NCBI GenBank assembly: GCA_947172415.1
Contig: OX359202.1
Location: 5,194,899 to 5,258,898, forward strand
Direction of reading: 5' to 3'
DNA from: Chondrosia reniformis
Taxonomy: Eukaryota; Porifera; Demospongiae; Chondrillida; Chondrillidae
DNA length: 64,000 nt
In this document: positions 32,466-43,700 of the stretch, piece by piece
Layout: every line of letters begins with the position of its first letter
Numbering within the stretch: position 1 is the first letter of the stretch
The notes under the pieces: generated by a model
Told to the model about the DNA's origin: nothing
Seen by the model: only the letters and a program-made list of their open reading frames with translations
Databases searched by the model: none
Made by a program: the position numbers and the translations under genes

Positions 32466-33147
32466 TTACCAGTCAATTTTCTTTGTATATTCAGATTTGG
32501 TAATGTATAACTGTGTGTAGTCATGTGACCAGCCTTTCCTTTATTGCCTATTTTAGGGGGGGGCTAGCTTCCCACCTGTGGTGTTTGGGGGATGCCAGTC
32601 TCCCACGCCCCCCTGCTATACGCCAGTGCATTAAGGAATGTTTTCTGTTTCTTATAGCTATATAGCTCATGCAGAAGACAGTATAGTATAAAGACAATAT
32701 CCATTGAAAATGGTTATATTTTCCAGTGTACAGCGATTTTATTGTTATGTATATACCTTTCAATTACTGGTGTTATATAGAAGTCTATGCTGGAATAATG
32801 AGGCTTTGAATATATTATATTATGTATGAAAGATATATTATTCATAATTTTCCTACAAATCAATTTATTTATAATTAAAATGACTATTATGTATATACAT
32901 ACATACATACATACGTATATACATGTGAATGCACAATTATACAGTAGATGAACCCAATCTTTAGATGCATTGTGAGGGGAGATATTCACTATCATTTAGT
33001 ACAAGTATAGGGATTGTATATATGTATATACAGTTTATGTGACTCAATTGAAGTGTAGTGTTATAGACCAAATTAACTATAGCGAGGAGAAAACTTACTG
33101 AGTAATCTGTTTCCTTAAATTATCATTTAAATCTCAGAGTCTTTACG

Positions 33148-35542
33148 ATGTTCACTGCGTCTTTGGTATTATTCCAGCTAGCTTTACTAGCTCAAGGTAG
33201 TACAGCATGCGTTAATTTAACTTATATAAAAACACAACCATATTTTCCTTTCAAAACTCCATTGGATAATATTTTTGTATATCTTAATTTATAATTGCAT
33301 GAGTATGATTTCTAGATTAACTGTGTGATTTAAATTTTTAGCCTTTTATATATATATATATATACATAGTTTAATACAGTACGTATCTTGCAGATTATTG
33401 TATAAATCATATAGTACCTGCTGATTCTTCCGATACAGATGTCAAAGGAGATGTCATACTGTCTGTCCGAGACTCTTCTACCTGTCCATGTATTGATGAT
33501 ACTCTAGTGCTAAATTGCACTCATCCTTATCCTCAAAAAGATGACCGATTTATCCTACTTTGGGAGAGAAATAGGGAACGCATTGTACTGGCTGGGGTTC
33601 ACAGCATTTTAGATGTGGAGTTGTCCTACACTGCCATCAGCGTCAAACTGATCAAAGACGAATGTGATGATCTGTCATGGGCATATAGATGCTACCTCTT
33701 GCATATAGACACATTTATCAGGAACTATAGTAATGAAGTATTGGTGAAGGCAACAAGTAAACAGATATAATATGCATATATGTATATGTCAGGTATAATT
33801 TTTACCACCTATATAGATATCTATTTGATAGTGTATGTACTAGAAATGCATCATGCATTATATACGTACTTATACAGTGGACATACATGATAATATAAAT
33901 TCGAGAGTTATTGCACTAACCCTGTATAAAGGTTATGTATATGATGTATATATTATCCCGGACACTGAAGTCCTATTAAATGGCAATTGGCAATCACTTG
34001 CAATTGTAATTATAAAGGTTAAGGCATGCAGTCATCCAAAGTCACCATGTACCATGCACACTGATAATCCTTATAAAGAGCTATATACGTAGTTGTCCGT
34101 ACATGGCTCTTATCATCTGGGATGATATACGTATATCATATGAGGTGATAAAATAGTTGCCATTTTATTATGTTATATAACTACCTGCTTTCTTTTGTTT
34201 TTATTGTAATGACAGCTGTATCACCTCCAAGACTCCTGAGGGATGTAGTACGGGCTGGCAGAATTGAACTGACCCTCTCCCATGACCCTGATCCTGATTG
34301 TTATGGAAACCTAACTTTTATCTTTCATGTTGCTATTTATCAATCAAACACAAACAGCATACCAGTTGACTCCTTTAATGCTACTTCATCTATAATAGTG
34401 ATGGATAGGTTGGTAGAAAATACTATGTATGGCATAAGTATAATTGCACAAGATGCCAGAAATATTGATCATATATACAGTGACCCTCTCTTGCTCAATA
34501 TTACTACCACAAGTAAGTAAAATTCAAATACATACGTAATAAAAATGATATATATAGTGTAATAATTAGTAAATAGCTGCCAAAAATGAAAATGGGTCCA
34601 CAGTGCATGTTCTAGATCTCATTCACCTTATTCATGATCACCTCTTTTTATTTGCAAACTCTAAAGCTAGATCTGTGATACAAATTTCAGAAGGCTTGGT
34701 CTGTTTTAACAGAAAAGTTCAACTCACCTGTCACCATCATGATATATCTGTTACTACATCAAGCAGACCCATCTTCAATCAAACCAGTCCTGTAGTGTGG
34801 ATGAAGGATGGAGAGAGGATTAATCTACCTGATACATACCATATGGTTGTATCCCAGAATAATACTGAGACAGTTGTGAGTGTGACAACAAGAAAGAGTG
34901 TCTTCCTCAATGGAGAGGCTAACTACTCTTGTGCTGTTGTGTATGCTGATGGTAGTATGGAGGAGAGTGAACCCGTAACTGTCAGAATCATTAACAGTAG
35001 CTTGTGCCATGAATTTGGTAAATCAGCTCTACTATATAGTATATATACATAGCTACGAATTATGGATATTATTTTTACATAGTCCTAATGTATATATATA
35101 TATATATATATACAGAACACGAAAAGGATGCAAAGAATGGTCCTTGGGAATTTGCCTTTGGAACAGTTATGTTATTGTTAATGTTAAGCTGGATTATCTT
35201 TGTAGCAACGTGCATTACAGTTAAGTGTTGTTACAACAAGAGAATTCATAGACATAATTTCAGGAATAATCAACAATTGAGTGGTAAGAATATGCATGGT
35301 AACTATTATACTCCAGTAAGTAAATACTCATATTAATGCGAGTTAATTGCACTGAACCATGCAAAGGCTATATTATATAATACTTTCTAGTGATTATTTT
35401 GTTCATCAAGTAATTATATTGTGGTTGATATATACTGTACGTATATATGTATATAGTTTACGGTTCTGCACCTAACTTGTCAAACTGTGAAGATGGGCAA
35501 GGGAAATTGGAGAAGAACCCAGCTTATGAATGTGCATTTTGA
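33148..35542 (+). CDS. Type I membrane receptor, Ig-FN3-Ig
   Basis: Six exons (33148-33196, 33394-33756, 34216-34512, 34667-35017, 35116-35283, 35457-35542) give 437 residues; every intron is phase 1, as in shuffled extracellular-domain genes. Residues 1-16 are a signal peptide (MFTASLVLFQLALLAQ). Exon 2 is an Ig-like domain (LVLNCTHPY, LLWERNR, WAYRCYLLH). Exon 3 is FN3-like (SPPRLLRDVVRAGRIELTLS, then FHVAIYQ). Exon 4 is a second Ig-like domain (VQLTCHHHD, VVWMKDGERI, EANYSCAVVYADG). Exon 5 holds a transmembrane helix (FGTVMLLLMLSWIIFVATCI) and exon 6 a short tail ending NPAYECAF. Several N-x-S/T sites are visible. The tail is under 60 residues with no kinase or TIR domain; NPAYE could be an endocytic or phosphotyrosine-type signal. 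The ligand is unknown; adhesion or self-recognition is inference. Confidence 0.88.
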
Positions 35543-36008
35543 ATAGGAACTAAATTATTTTCATCAATGTTAATCAGACATAATTAATTATTTTTTGTTT
35601 GTGATAATTAATACAGCTGTACAATTATTTACAGTGCAATACGTACACTCCAAATAAAGCAATTTCCCTAACGAAAAGTTAATACAATGCAAATCCAAAT
35701 TTCAATTTAAAATTGCATGCATATACATTCATATTTCATAATTAAAATAGCTTTTATGAAATCATGCAGACAAAACAGCCACGTACTTTAATTTCAGTTC
35801 TAATATCATGTGGGTAAGTGTCACCTACATGCAGTACATTTATAAGTCTAGATCCCATTCGATTATGAAGCTATATTATATAGTTCATCAAAAATGATAA
35901 GATGTCATAGGTTGGATGTACAACACTTGATAAAACTAATATTACAATCATAAACAGTTGACAATGTACATACACATACAGCTGCATGCAATATATGTGT
36001 TCTGAGTG
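35543..36008. other. Convergent spacer, Ig-FN3 receptor / VTI1
   Basis: 3' flanks of two convergent genes; AT-rich, with an AATAAA-like signal near 35652. Nothing else seen. Confidence 0.4.
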
Positions 36009-39000
36009 TTAGGATGGAGAAAGCTTCCAATATAAGACTCCACCAAGAATGATCACTTCAATGATTATAACTACAGCTACAACTATCTTGCTCTTGGCCA
36101 CGCTGAAAAATAAAGAGACCAATTAATCAGTGCTGCATGGTCTTTACATTTGTGATGGTAGAACTAACCCACAAGCTATTCTAGTTAATATTCGACCAGA
36201 TTCCTTGACATTTTCATCTGCCTCCCTCAACTGCACACATACGTATATGTATACAATGTATTTGTACCAATATGTATACAGTGTATTTAAAGAGGGTATG
36301 AATCACGGAAAATGGACAGAATTCACGGAATCCGCATTTTGAAACGGAATTAGTAATTTTTCTATGTATGTACATGTGCATACAGTACCTAAGTCACTAT
36401 ATTGTAATTATTAAAAATGGCTCAAAACTGGAAAACTTTGTTGAAATGGAATTTGGTATATGAAATGGAATTTGGTATATGAAATGGAAAACCCCTTTTT
36501 TGAAATGGAAAATCATCCCCTATATATTTACACATACCAATATGTATACAGTACATTTACATTGATATAACATGTATATAGTGCATGTAATATATGTACA
36601 TATAGCTTGCTGTGTGTAGCAATAATAAAACAGTTTCCTAAGTGACATATTTCATAAAAAGGATATTCTTACTCTCGCTTTGGACTTAATTAATTGTTGT
36701 CTTTGATCCTGCAGATCATCCATCACACCGTCACACACCTGACCTACACAAATACAGGAAATCAGAGAACCAAACTGAAGAATTGATCAGATCATTTACA
36801 ATAAGAAATGGAGCTGTAGAGTAAGTGAGTTCCTATTCAGGCTTGCTATTCCCTACTTCCTGCCCACCGACGATAATTGCGCTGGGGTGAGAAAGTAGGG
36901 TCTAGCAGAAAATGTAAATGCCACACCTCACAGATAAGCGCCTGCAGTGGTACCATAAGCGAACATACAAATCACGTGGAGGTTCTATGGTTGTTTCGGC
37001 GGTCCGACAATGGTTTCAGCTGAAGCGTCTTGTGATTTGTGCCTAAAGGAAGCCATCAAAAGTACAGAAAGAGCAAGAATATACTCGAGTACGTGGACAG
37101 CCGTACTACTGGCCTCCTCATGTAGGCGCCTGTTTACTGGTGTAAAATTGGTAGCTGTAAGCTGATTGGTCGAGACGAGGTGTGGCATTTATATATTCTG
37201 CAAGACCCTACTTTAACGCCCCCGCTCAATTATTGTTGGCGGGCAGGAAGTAGGGGATAGCAAGCCAGACTAGTGAGTTCCCTGAAAGATCAAAAAATCG
37301 GTGTGTTCAAGCTCAATATACATATACCTATTAATGGCATAATTAGTCAGTTTACTTGTTTCTGCACTTATTTCTTGAGCCCTGTTGAGCGAGGCCGAGG
37401 TACTCCTCATTGTGTTAATGTTCTCTTGCATTGTGTTATAAAATGGATCAGGCTAAATTAGCAAGTAAGGATCTTACTGTACACGCAAGCATGTCATAAG
37501 ACAGTACCACATATACCATTAATACATACATAGGAAGGACTCAGAGATAGAGAAAGATAAAAGAAGAAAAAGATAACGATTCCTAGGGTCACTGACGAAT
37601 GGTAAAATTCCCAGAAACAGCTGTCTGATCCAGCGGAGAAGAAGAGAAGTAGGAGTAAACTCTTGTATCCTCATCCAAAGCTCTCACTTGGTTTAGTTCC
37701 CTATAGGCCTTTACTCTAAAGTAGATGTAGCATGTAAGAAAAATGGTTTGTTAGATTATTCATAGGCAACTGGTATGTACATAAGAATAATCTACGACAC
37801 CATTTTCCTGTAGATATGGTAGACAAAATAGACTAATTACGTACTTGGGGAAGGCTATGGAATTTTGGGCAAGCTAGTATAGGAATAGCTATTGTGTATA
37901 AATATCATACTTGAAGTCATTTTTAGATATTAGGTACATATGGATTTGAATTATATGCAGCTTTGGTTACCGTGGATACGACTCCAGCAGCTCCACCAAG
38001 CAGTTCATTTCGTTCTCCATAAGTCAGTGCTTTCTACATGTACAAGTGTACAAAGAAACAGTAGTCTCTAATATGCATACATATATACATATGCTGGTAT
38101 GTGGTAAGGTAGAGTTTCAGTCATATTTATAGGTTTGGTTACTCTTCTCATGGAACTATCACTATTGTATACATACACACCCACATACACGCCTACATAT
38201 GTACACACCCACATACACGCCTACATATGTACACACCCACATACACGCCTACATATGTACACACCCACATACACGCCTACATATGTACACACCCACATAC
38301 ACGCCTACATATGTACACACCCACATACACGCCTACATATGTACACACCCACATACACGCCTACATATGTACACACCCACATACACACACAGGACACCTA
38401 CATGTCAGGACAGTGGTGGAAGAAGAGTGAGGCTAACAGGCTGTCACATATTTAGTTATTTAAAAGATTCAAATATCTTCTAAGGAATATATACCACAAA
38501 ATGTCTGGACGTGATTCACTAAAATGTGTCCCAAAACTACCAAATACCTGTTTAACATACTCCAAATCTCTCAAAAGTGCATTTGGTATATATTTTGTAT
38601 TCTTTTTACATTACATAAGAGACAATAGACACAGAGGACATAAACAGTGGAAAGTTAGGTAGTGAATACAACATAAGGTATAAAGGGCATTTGGTAGACA
38701 TCTTTAAAATGGCTGCCAGTACACTAATATACTGAAACATTTATACAATGTGCCAGTGTCAGTTCATGTTAACACTGGGAGAGTAGAGTTATAGCAATCC
38801 CATGTACCAATACCGAAGTCCTCATGACCAGTAGGAGTCATGTCATTTTAATGTATTTTTGGTGTGCTGTACATCCTTTATCTACATAGCTAACCAGTCT
38901 GGAGCTGATGTGGTTCACATGTGACTGGTAGGACTCTGCCTTCCCCTGCAGCTCAGCTCTAAAGGATGGATGTGCACTCCGAGCCTCAACCAACATTTGA

Positions 39001-39458
39001 TGTACCTTCACAAACAAGACAACAAAGAGAAAGCATTCAACTAGGTGAGGTGTACCAGTATAAACATGATTTGATAATGATAACTACTGATATGACACAA
39101 GGATGCTGACACCAGACTGGAGGAAAACACTAATAATTGTAACATTCAATTAAATGTAAGTGTACGTGTTTTACTATTACTAATAGCCTACACAACGCAC
39201 CAACGAGTCTGCTTCGTCGCATCTCTTTTCGGCATTCTTCATTGTTCTTATTCTGACATCTAAACAAAGAATAAACACATGTAAAGATCAATAATAGTAG
39301 AAAACAAACAATTCAAACGGCTCTATTCAGAATATTCACATGAGGTCTGAAATCATACCTCCTATTAGACATGGTATAGAGTTATCTAGAGTTTGGTCCA
39401 ACTCTTGAATGATATCTTTTAGTTCTACCTCCAAATCTTCGAAATACTGGGAGGACAT
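36009..39458 (-). CDS. VTI1: VTI1-type Qb-SNARE, complete
   Basis: Eight exons (39359-39458, 39192-39259, 38895-39005, 37971-38033, 37356-37452, 36673-36743, 36169-36230, 36009-36102) splice in phase to 221 residues (VTI1A 217, VTI1B 232). It starts MSSQYFEDLEVELKDIIQEL, the N-terminal Habc-type bundle (AEKRCDEADSLVRC, then VHQMLVEARSAHPSFRAELQ). YGERNELLGG matches the VTI1A linker. The SNARE helix runs TSASLNRAQEISAET, QVCDGVMDDLQDQRQQLIKS and LREADENVKESGRIL. A C-terminal anchor (KIVVAVVIIIEVIILGGVLY) resembles VTI1B. It has features of both VTI1A and VTI1B, as expected for a gene split only in later animals. It acts in Golgi-endosome-lysosome fusion. Introns carry a MULE-like insert, a dispersed repeat and a 28-bp minisatellite. 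Confidence 0.93.
36834..37271. mobile_element. 438-bp non-autonomous transposon with about 10-bp target duplication (MULE-like)
   Basis: AGTGAGTTCC occurs directly on both sides (36824-36833 and 37272-37281). The ends are long inverted repeats (GGCTTGCTATTCCCTACTTC against the complement of GAAGTAGGGGATAGCAAGCC). A 9-10-bp duplication with long TIRs points to the Mutator superfamily. It lies in VTI1 intron 5; no transposase frame is present. Confidence 0.85.
37575..37745. repeat. Dispersed repeat, copy 2
   Basis: Matches 22840-23000 in the same orientation (CCCAGAAACAGCTGTCTG, then TATCCTCATCCAAAGCTCTC). It lies in VTI1 intron 4. Confidence 0.8.
38175..38393. repeat. 28-bp minisatellite, about 8 units
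   Basis: Units of 28 bp starting ACACACCCACATACACGCCT recur every 28 bp from 38175, almost without change, in VTI1 intron 3. The unit length is not a multiple of three, yet the absence of stop codons leaves overlapping His/Thr/Tyr-rich frames that are not genes. Confidence 0.95.
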
Positions 39459-39581
39459 TTTGACGTTTACAAATGAACATTTGTAACTAAAAATAGAAGA
39501 AGGGGATTTACCCCATTAGGGCCTTACGCAGCAAAACGTTTAGCTCCATGGCCAGCTAGCTCGAGGGTAGAGTATTACGGC
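39459..39581. promoter_or_regulatory. Shared bidirectional promoter, VTI1 / 2OG oxygenase
   Basis: 123 bp between divergent start codons. No obvious TATA box. It is the second of three such compact head-to-head pairs in the window. Confidence 0.65.
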
Positions 39582-40298
39582 ATGGCGCAGTCTGATAATC
39601 ACGAGCCCATCTTTCCGTTACTTCAGGATTCACTACAGAAGGATCCGCTTTCTGATGCCATTAGCTGTGAGACGATCTTGAATGGAAATGGGTGGCTTTT
39701 AAGGAACTCACTGACCAAGGAAGAATGTAAAGCACTCATCAAAGTTACTGAGAAACGCGGCTATGTAAATGCAGATGAATACTGCTATCAATATAGAGAT
39801 AGATTGAACGATCGTTTGATGAGCGATGACCACGAATTATCTTTATTTCTGTGGGATCGTGTGAAGAAATTTGTACCAGAAAATATCTCATACGGTAGTA
39901 CACTTTGTAACAAGCCTAGATTGAACAGAAGATTTCGTATTTGCCGTTATATTGGCGGAAAGAAGCATTATTTTGGTCCGCATACAGATGGCATTTATCC
40001 AGAGAGCAAGCATAGCATGAGTGTGTTGACCTGCATGTTTTACCTCAATGATTCCTCAGAGTTCACTGGAGGACTTACCAACTTTCTAAAGTTGGATGAC
40101 AAGAGTGTCACGCTCAGTGTCAAGCCTGAAGCAGGATTGTGTCTCATATTCAGACAGAATAATGTTGAAAACTGCTTACACGAGGGTACTATGGTAGAGG
40201 AAGGGTTAAAGTACATAATGAGGACAGACATCATTTACAGTATTGACTTTGCTGGAATGCAGAAAAGACCAGCTAAGAAATGGCCAAATGTCATGTAA
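39582..40298 (+). CDS. 2-oxoglutarate/Fe(II)-dependent oxygenase (prolyl 4-hydroxylase-like)
   Basis: Intronless, 238 residues. The facial triad is visible: HTD in KHYFGPHTDGIYP (first His and Asp), a distal His in ENCLHEGTMV, and Arg in KYIMRTDIIYS as the 2OG-binding residue. FRICRYIGGKKHYFG and MFYLNDSSEFTGGLTNFL are typical of the P4Hc fold. There is no signal peptide or membrane segment, so it is likely cytosolic or nuclear. It could hydroxylate a prolyl or other side chain; the target is not evident. The length suits a stand-alone catalytic domain. The start is chosen at ATGGCGCAG, just downstream of the VTI1 promoter. Confidence 0.85.
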   Translation: MAQSDNHEPIFPLLQDSLQKDPLSDAISCETILNGNGWLLRNSLTKEECKALIKVTEKRGYVNADEYCYQYRDRLNDRLMSDDHELSLFLWDRVKKFVPENISYGSTLCNKPRLNRRFRICRYIGGKKHYFGPHTDGIYPESKHSMSVLTCMFYLNDSSEFTGGLTNFLKLDDKSVTLSVKPEAGLCLIFRQNNVENCLHEGTMVEEGLKYIMRTDIIYSIDFAGMQKRPAKKWPNVM

Positions 40299-40783
40299 AT
40301 GCCACAAATAAACAAAAAAAACACTATAGATAGTTGATTTATTTAACTTACAATTGAATGGATGTATTTTTAATTTTAAAAATCTCTGTGAATCAATATA
40401 TTTCAGGTCAAAACATTATACACACGACTATGTAAAATTCAGCCTATATACTGGTGTTTTAAGATTACATGCAAAACAATGGTAACAACTTAATACCATG
40501 CATATGGAACCAAAATCAAAATTAATCATGTGTAGCTAAAAGTTTAGGATGAATAATTGTCTAAAGCACTATATAGGTGAATGAAGCATATGCATGCTGC
40601 AGTTTACAATTTTGACAATCTTACACAGATTTTTTATCTAATAGCAAAAAATATATTAGTGAACACTGCCATTCCTACTTCTAACATCATTTTTGTAAAT
40701 GTTTTTTGTTTACTTTTACAGAGTAGGCATATAATTATATGGATTCGTCTAAAGCACAGAAAAGGTTCAAGAATATAATATCA
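40299..40783. other. Convergent spacer with family A fragment
   Basis: 3' flanks of the oxygenase and the SRCR receptor. At 40645-40715, AACACTGCCATTCCTACTTC and TAACATCATTTTTGTAAATG match the outer right arm of the family A tail hairpin. Confidence 0.5.
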
Positions 40784-43700
40784 TTATCCAAAATTCTGTC
40801 CCGACACCGGTGCATAACCCTTATGTTTTTTCAGGTGATTAATGCAGCAACAGCTGTAAATATATATACACAAACAAATAAATTCATTGCAAGCTGCAAA
40901 TTTCTAATTATAATTAAGCTTACCATATTATTAATATTATTATTGCTACTATTAATAGAAAACCAATCACTGCAGTGGATACCAGCCATCCATCAACTGT
41001 AAACATTTGGGTGGGAGCTGTGTTGAAGCAAAATAAGAAAATGTGAATTATTATAATAGTTGAATTATCTGAAGTTTTACTGTACATCTTTTGACTCTTT
41101 GGACATCTAAAAATGCTAAATTTTTGGTTGAACAATTGCAAACAACTTAGTGAAGCTGCATGCCAAGTATGTATATGCAGTTCATGCACATAATCCATAT
41201 ACCTAGATGACAACGTTAACGGTCAACGATTTTGGACTCTGTTGCAAAATTGTATAAATCTGCTATATATAACGCAAAATAATCACTGGAACATATTACA
41301 CCAAACAACCAATTCAAGTGACCACAGTCTAATCTTGGCTGGGAGACTGAAGTTCTATTAATTGGCAACCAGTAATTGCCTCCCAATATGTTATCCAAGA
41401 TGGAAAAAATTCATCAAAGAACCGCAAACAGCTGTTTCACCCTCATTTGAGCTCATCAGTGTGGTATATACACTCCAATGATGATGAGTTTGGATGACTG
41501 CCTTCACTTTTTAATCACTTGTGGTTTCATAAAAAGTGAACAGTCTAAGCAAGACTGAGTGCTCACAATGAATTAAGGAGTTAATTGCACTGAGCTATGA
41601 TGATAAGTAATCATATTACGCCAAACCAGCCAAGTGTCTAATCTGGATTATTTTGCTTATCATCATAGCCTTTGCATGGCTAATACACATATGCAAATGG
41701 CAGTGTTTGGGAAGCTTAAATTAAACTAGGTTTTGTTTCCTTTTCTAAACATCTAATTTTGAGGGTCCAGAATCATAAAGAATACCAATATAGGAGGTAC
41801 GTATAAGTCTAACAATATGGTCAAGTATATAATTCAAGTGCTGGGGTAGCAGCCCCACATTTTTAACTCAATTGTCAATTAACTTGTCATTTAATATAAT
41901 GTAATTTGCTCTGTACGTACATACGTACCTTCCTTTGTTTCTGCTGAAATTTCCTTACTGTATGGACCAACTTGTGCAAACTCCTTATCTAATGCAATAG
42001 CTACTTTAAATATATAACTGTAGCCTGGATCTAAGGCAGGAACAGTTACAATAGGGCTGGTGGAAATGGATTGAGAGTGATAGGTCTTTGTTCCAGAACG
42101 TTCTGATGAATACAACACAGAATATCCATGTATAACTGGATAGTACTCCAGCTGTTCAGGAACAGTCCAATGCAACGTAACAGAGTGAATATCTTCAGTA
42201 ACAATTACCAAATTATCAGGAATTGCAACTACAAAACAAGTGCATAATTAATATATACAGTGCATCTGCTTTGTCTGCTATAATTGCTTTAGAATTGTGG
42301 AGGATTTACAGGGTTGCAAATGATTGAGCCTTATATAAGCCATATTGATTTTATATATACTTATACATATAAAATGTCTAATTTGCTAAAGATTTTCATG
42401 TCTTTTTTAGATAGCCAAAATTGTCATAATCATTTTCTTAAAACTGTTCAACTTTCCTGTTTGTGTGAAGCTGCAATCTTTTAAGAAGAAGTAAATTTTA
42501 CATAACCATACACTTTTGCGTTAGGGTACACCAAGCTGAAGTAGGAATGGTACACCCAAACACAGAAGTGTATGGTTAAGTTACTTAAATTTCAGTATGC
42601 AATTTCTGTATGATTAGCCTTATCACGTAATTAATCACTATCACCTTTTGATATAGCTAGTCACTAGCTGAAAGGTGAACACTGCATGCCATTAATATTC
42701 CTACTTCAAGCATCATTTTTGTAAATGATTTTTATATATTTTCCTTGTATTCCCCCTTTTCTTGTTAAAATTACTTGTTCTAATTGGTTTTAAAAGTTTT
42801 CTTAGAGAAAATTGAAATAACGTCTCAGACAAAGAGAAATAAGCAGAAAACCATTAGATGGCGGCTGAAATTAGACCACAATTTTGGGTTTTCACAATTA
42901 ACATGCTTCATGTAGAGTGCATTTGGACATAGGGCTGTCTATTCCTTAGTTTACGTACCTGCATAATTTCGTATGTTAGCACTAGTCCATTTGAAAAAAG
43001 AAAAAGATGATGAAAAAATGTATTTCAGAAATGGGCCTTTAAATTTTATGGATTATTCAACTGTACGTACCTGCACATTCAATCCAAATAAGAGTCATTG
43101 GTGCTTCACACTGAGAGGAAGTAGTCCAAATGGTATGACTACAATTACTCAATTTCCTTTCATCTGCTTGTGCATTGCAAGAAACATTTGCTACAAGGAA
43201 AGTTTTATCTTTTATATTTGCATTTCTATCGTTGTGCCACCTTTTCATTTGACCAAGACCCAACTGACTGCAGATAACATTTGCATTTGCATCAGTCCAA
43301 TCTTGAGCACATACATATCCCCAAGTTTGATTAAAGTAGTATTTTAGAAGTCCCTTAAAATCCTTTGATGAAATATCTTCCAAAGCTGCTTGCAAATCAC
43401 CTGAGAAATTAGGTATGGAAAGCACCATATACGTACATGTGGGGTATATATTTCAGAACTTTGCTCAGAGAAACTCATATAGCTTATTTGAGTGTTAGTT
43501 TTGGCTTATATACCCCATTGCCATGGCTATATATGAGCTGGTGGGCATTAATTATCTACCATACATAAATTGCTGATTAATAGGATATATGGCATATATA
43601 TATTATATTTCTATGATATTTTGCAACTTGCACAGTATATAACACTCAGTTTCTCACTTGAACAGGTGATATTTATATCATCTACATGACTTCCAGAACA

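Larger units (their letters stand above)
31160..33147. other. Repeat-filled spacer
   Basis: Between paralogue B and the Ig-FN3 receptor. It holds the paralogue B promoter, a CTGTAACATGAAGCC motif near 31544 (also at 13159), a LINE fragment (31690-31860), a family A head (31968-32045), a family A tail (32250-32465), and a decayed transposon end near 32548-32635 ending GCTATACGCCAGTG. No gene is supported. Confidence 0.55.

Noticed and set aside
38135-38483. His/Thr/Tyr-rich overlapping open frames
   Set aside because: Artefact of the 28-bp minisatellite in a VTI1 intron.
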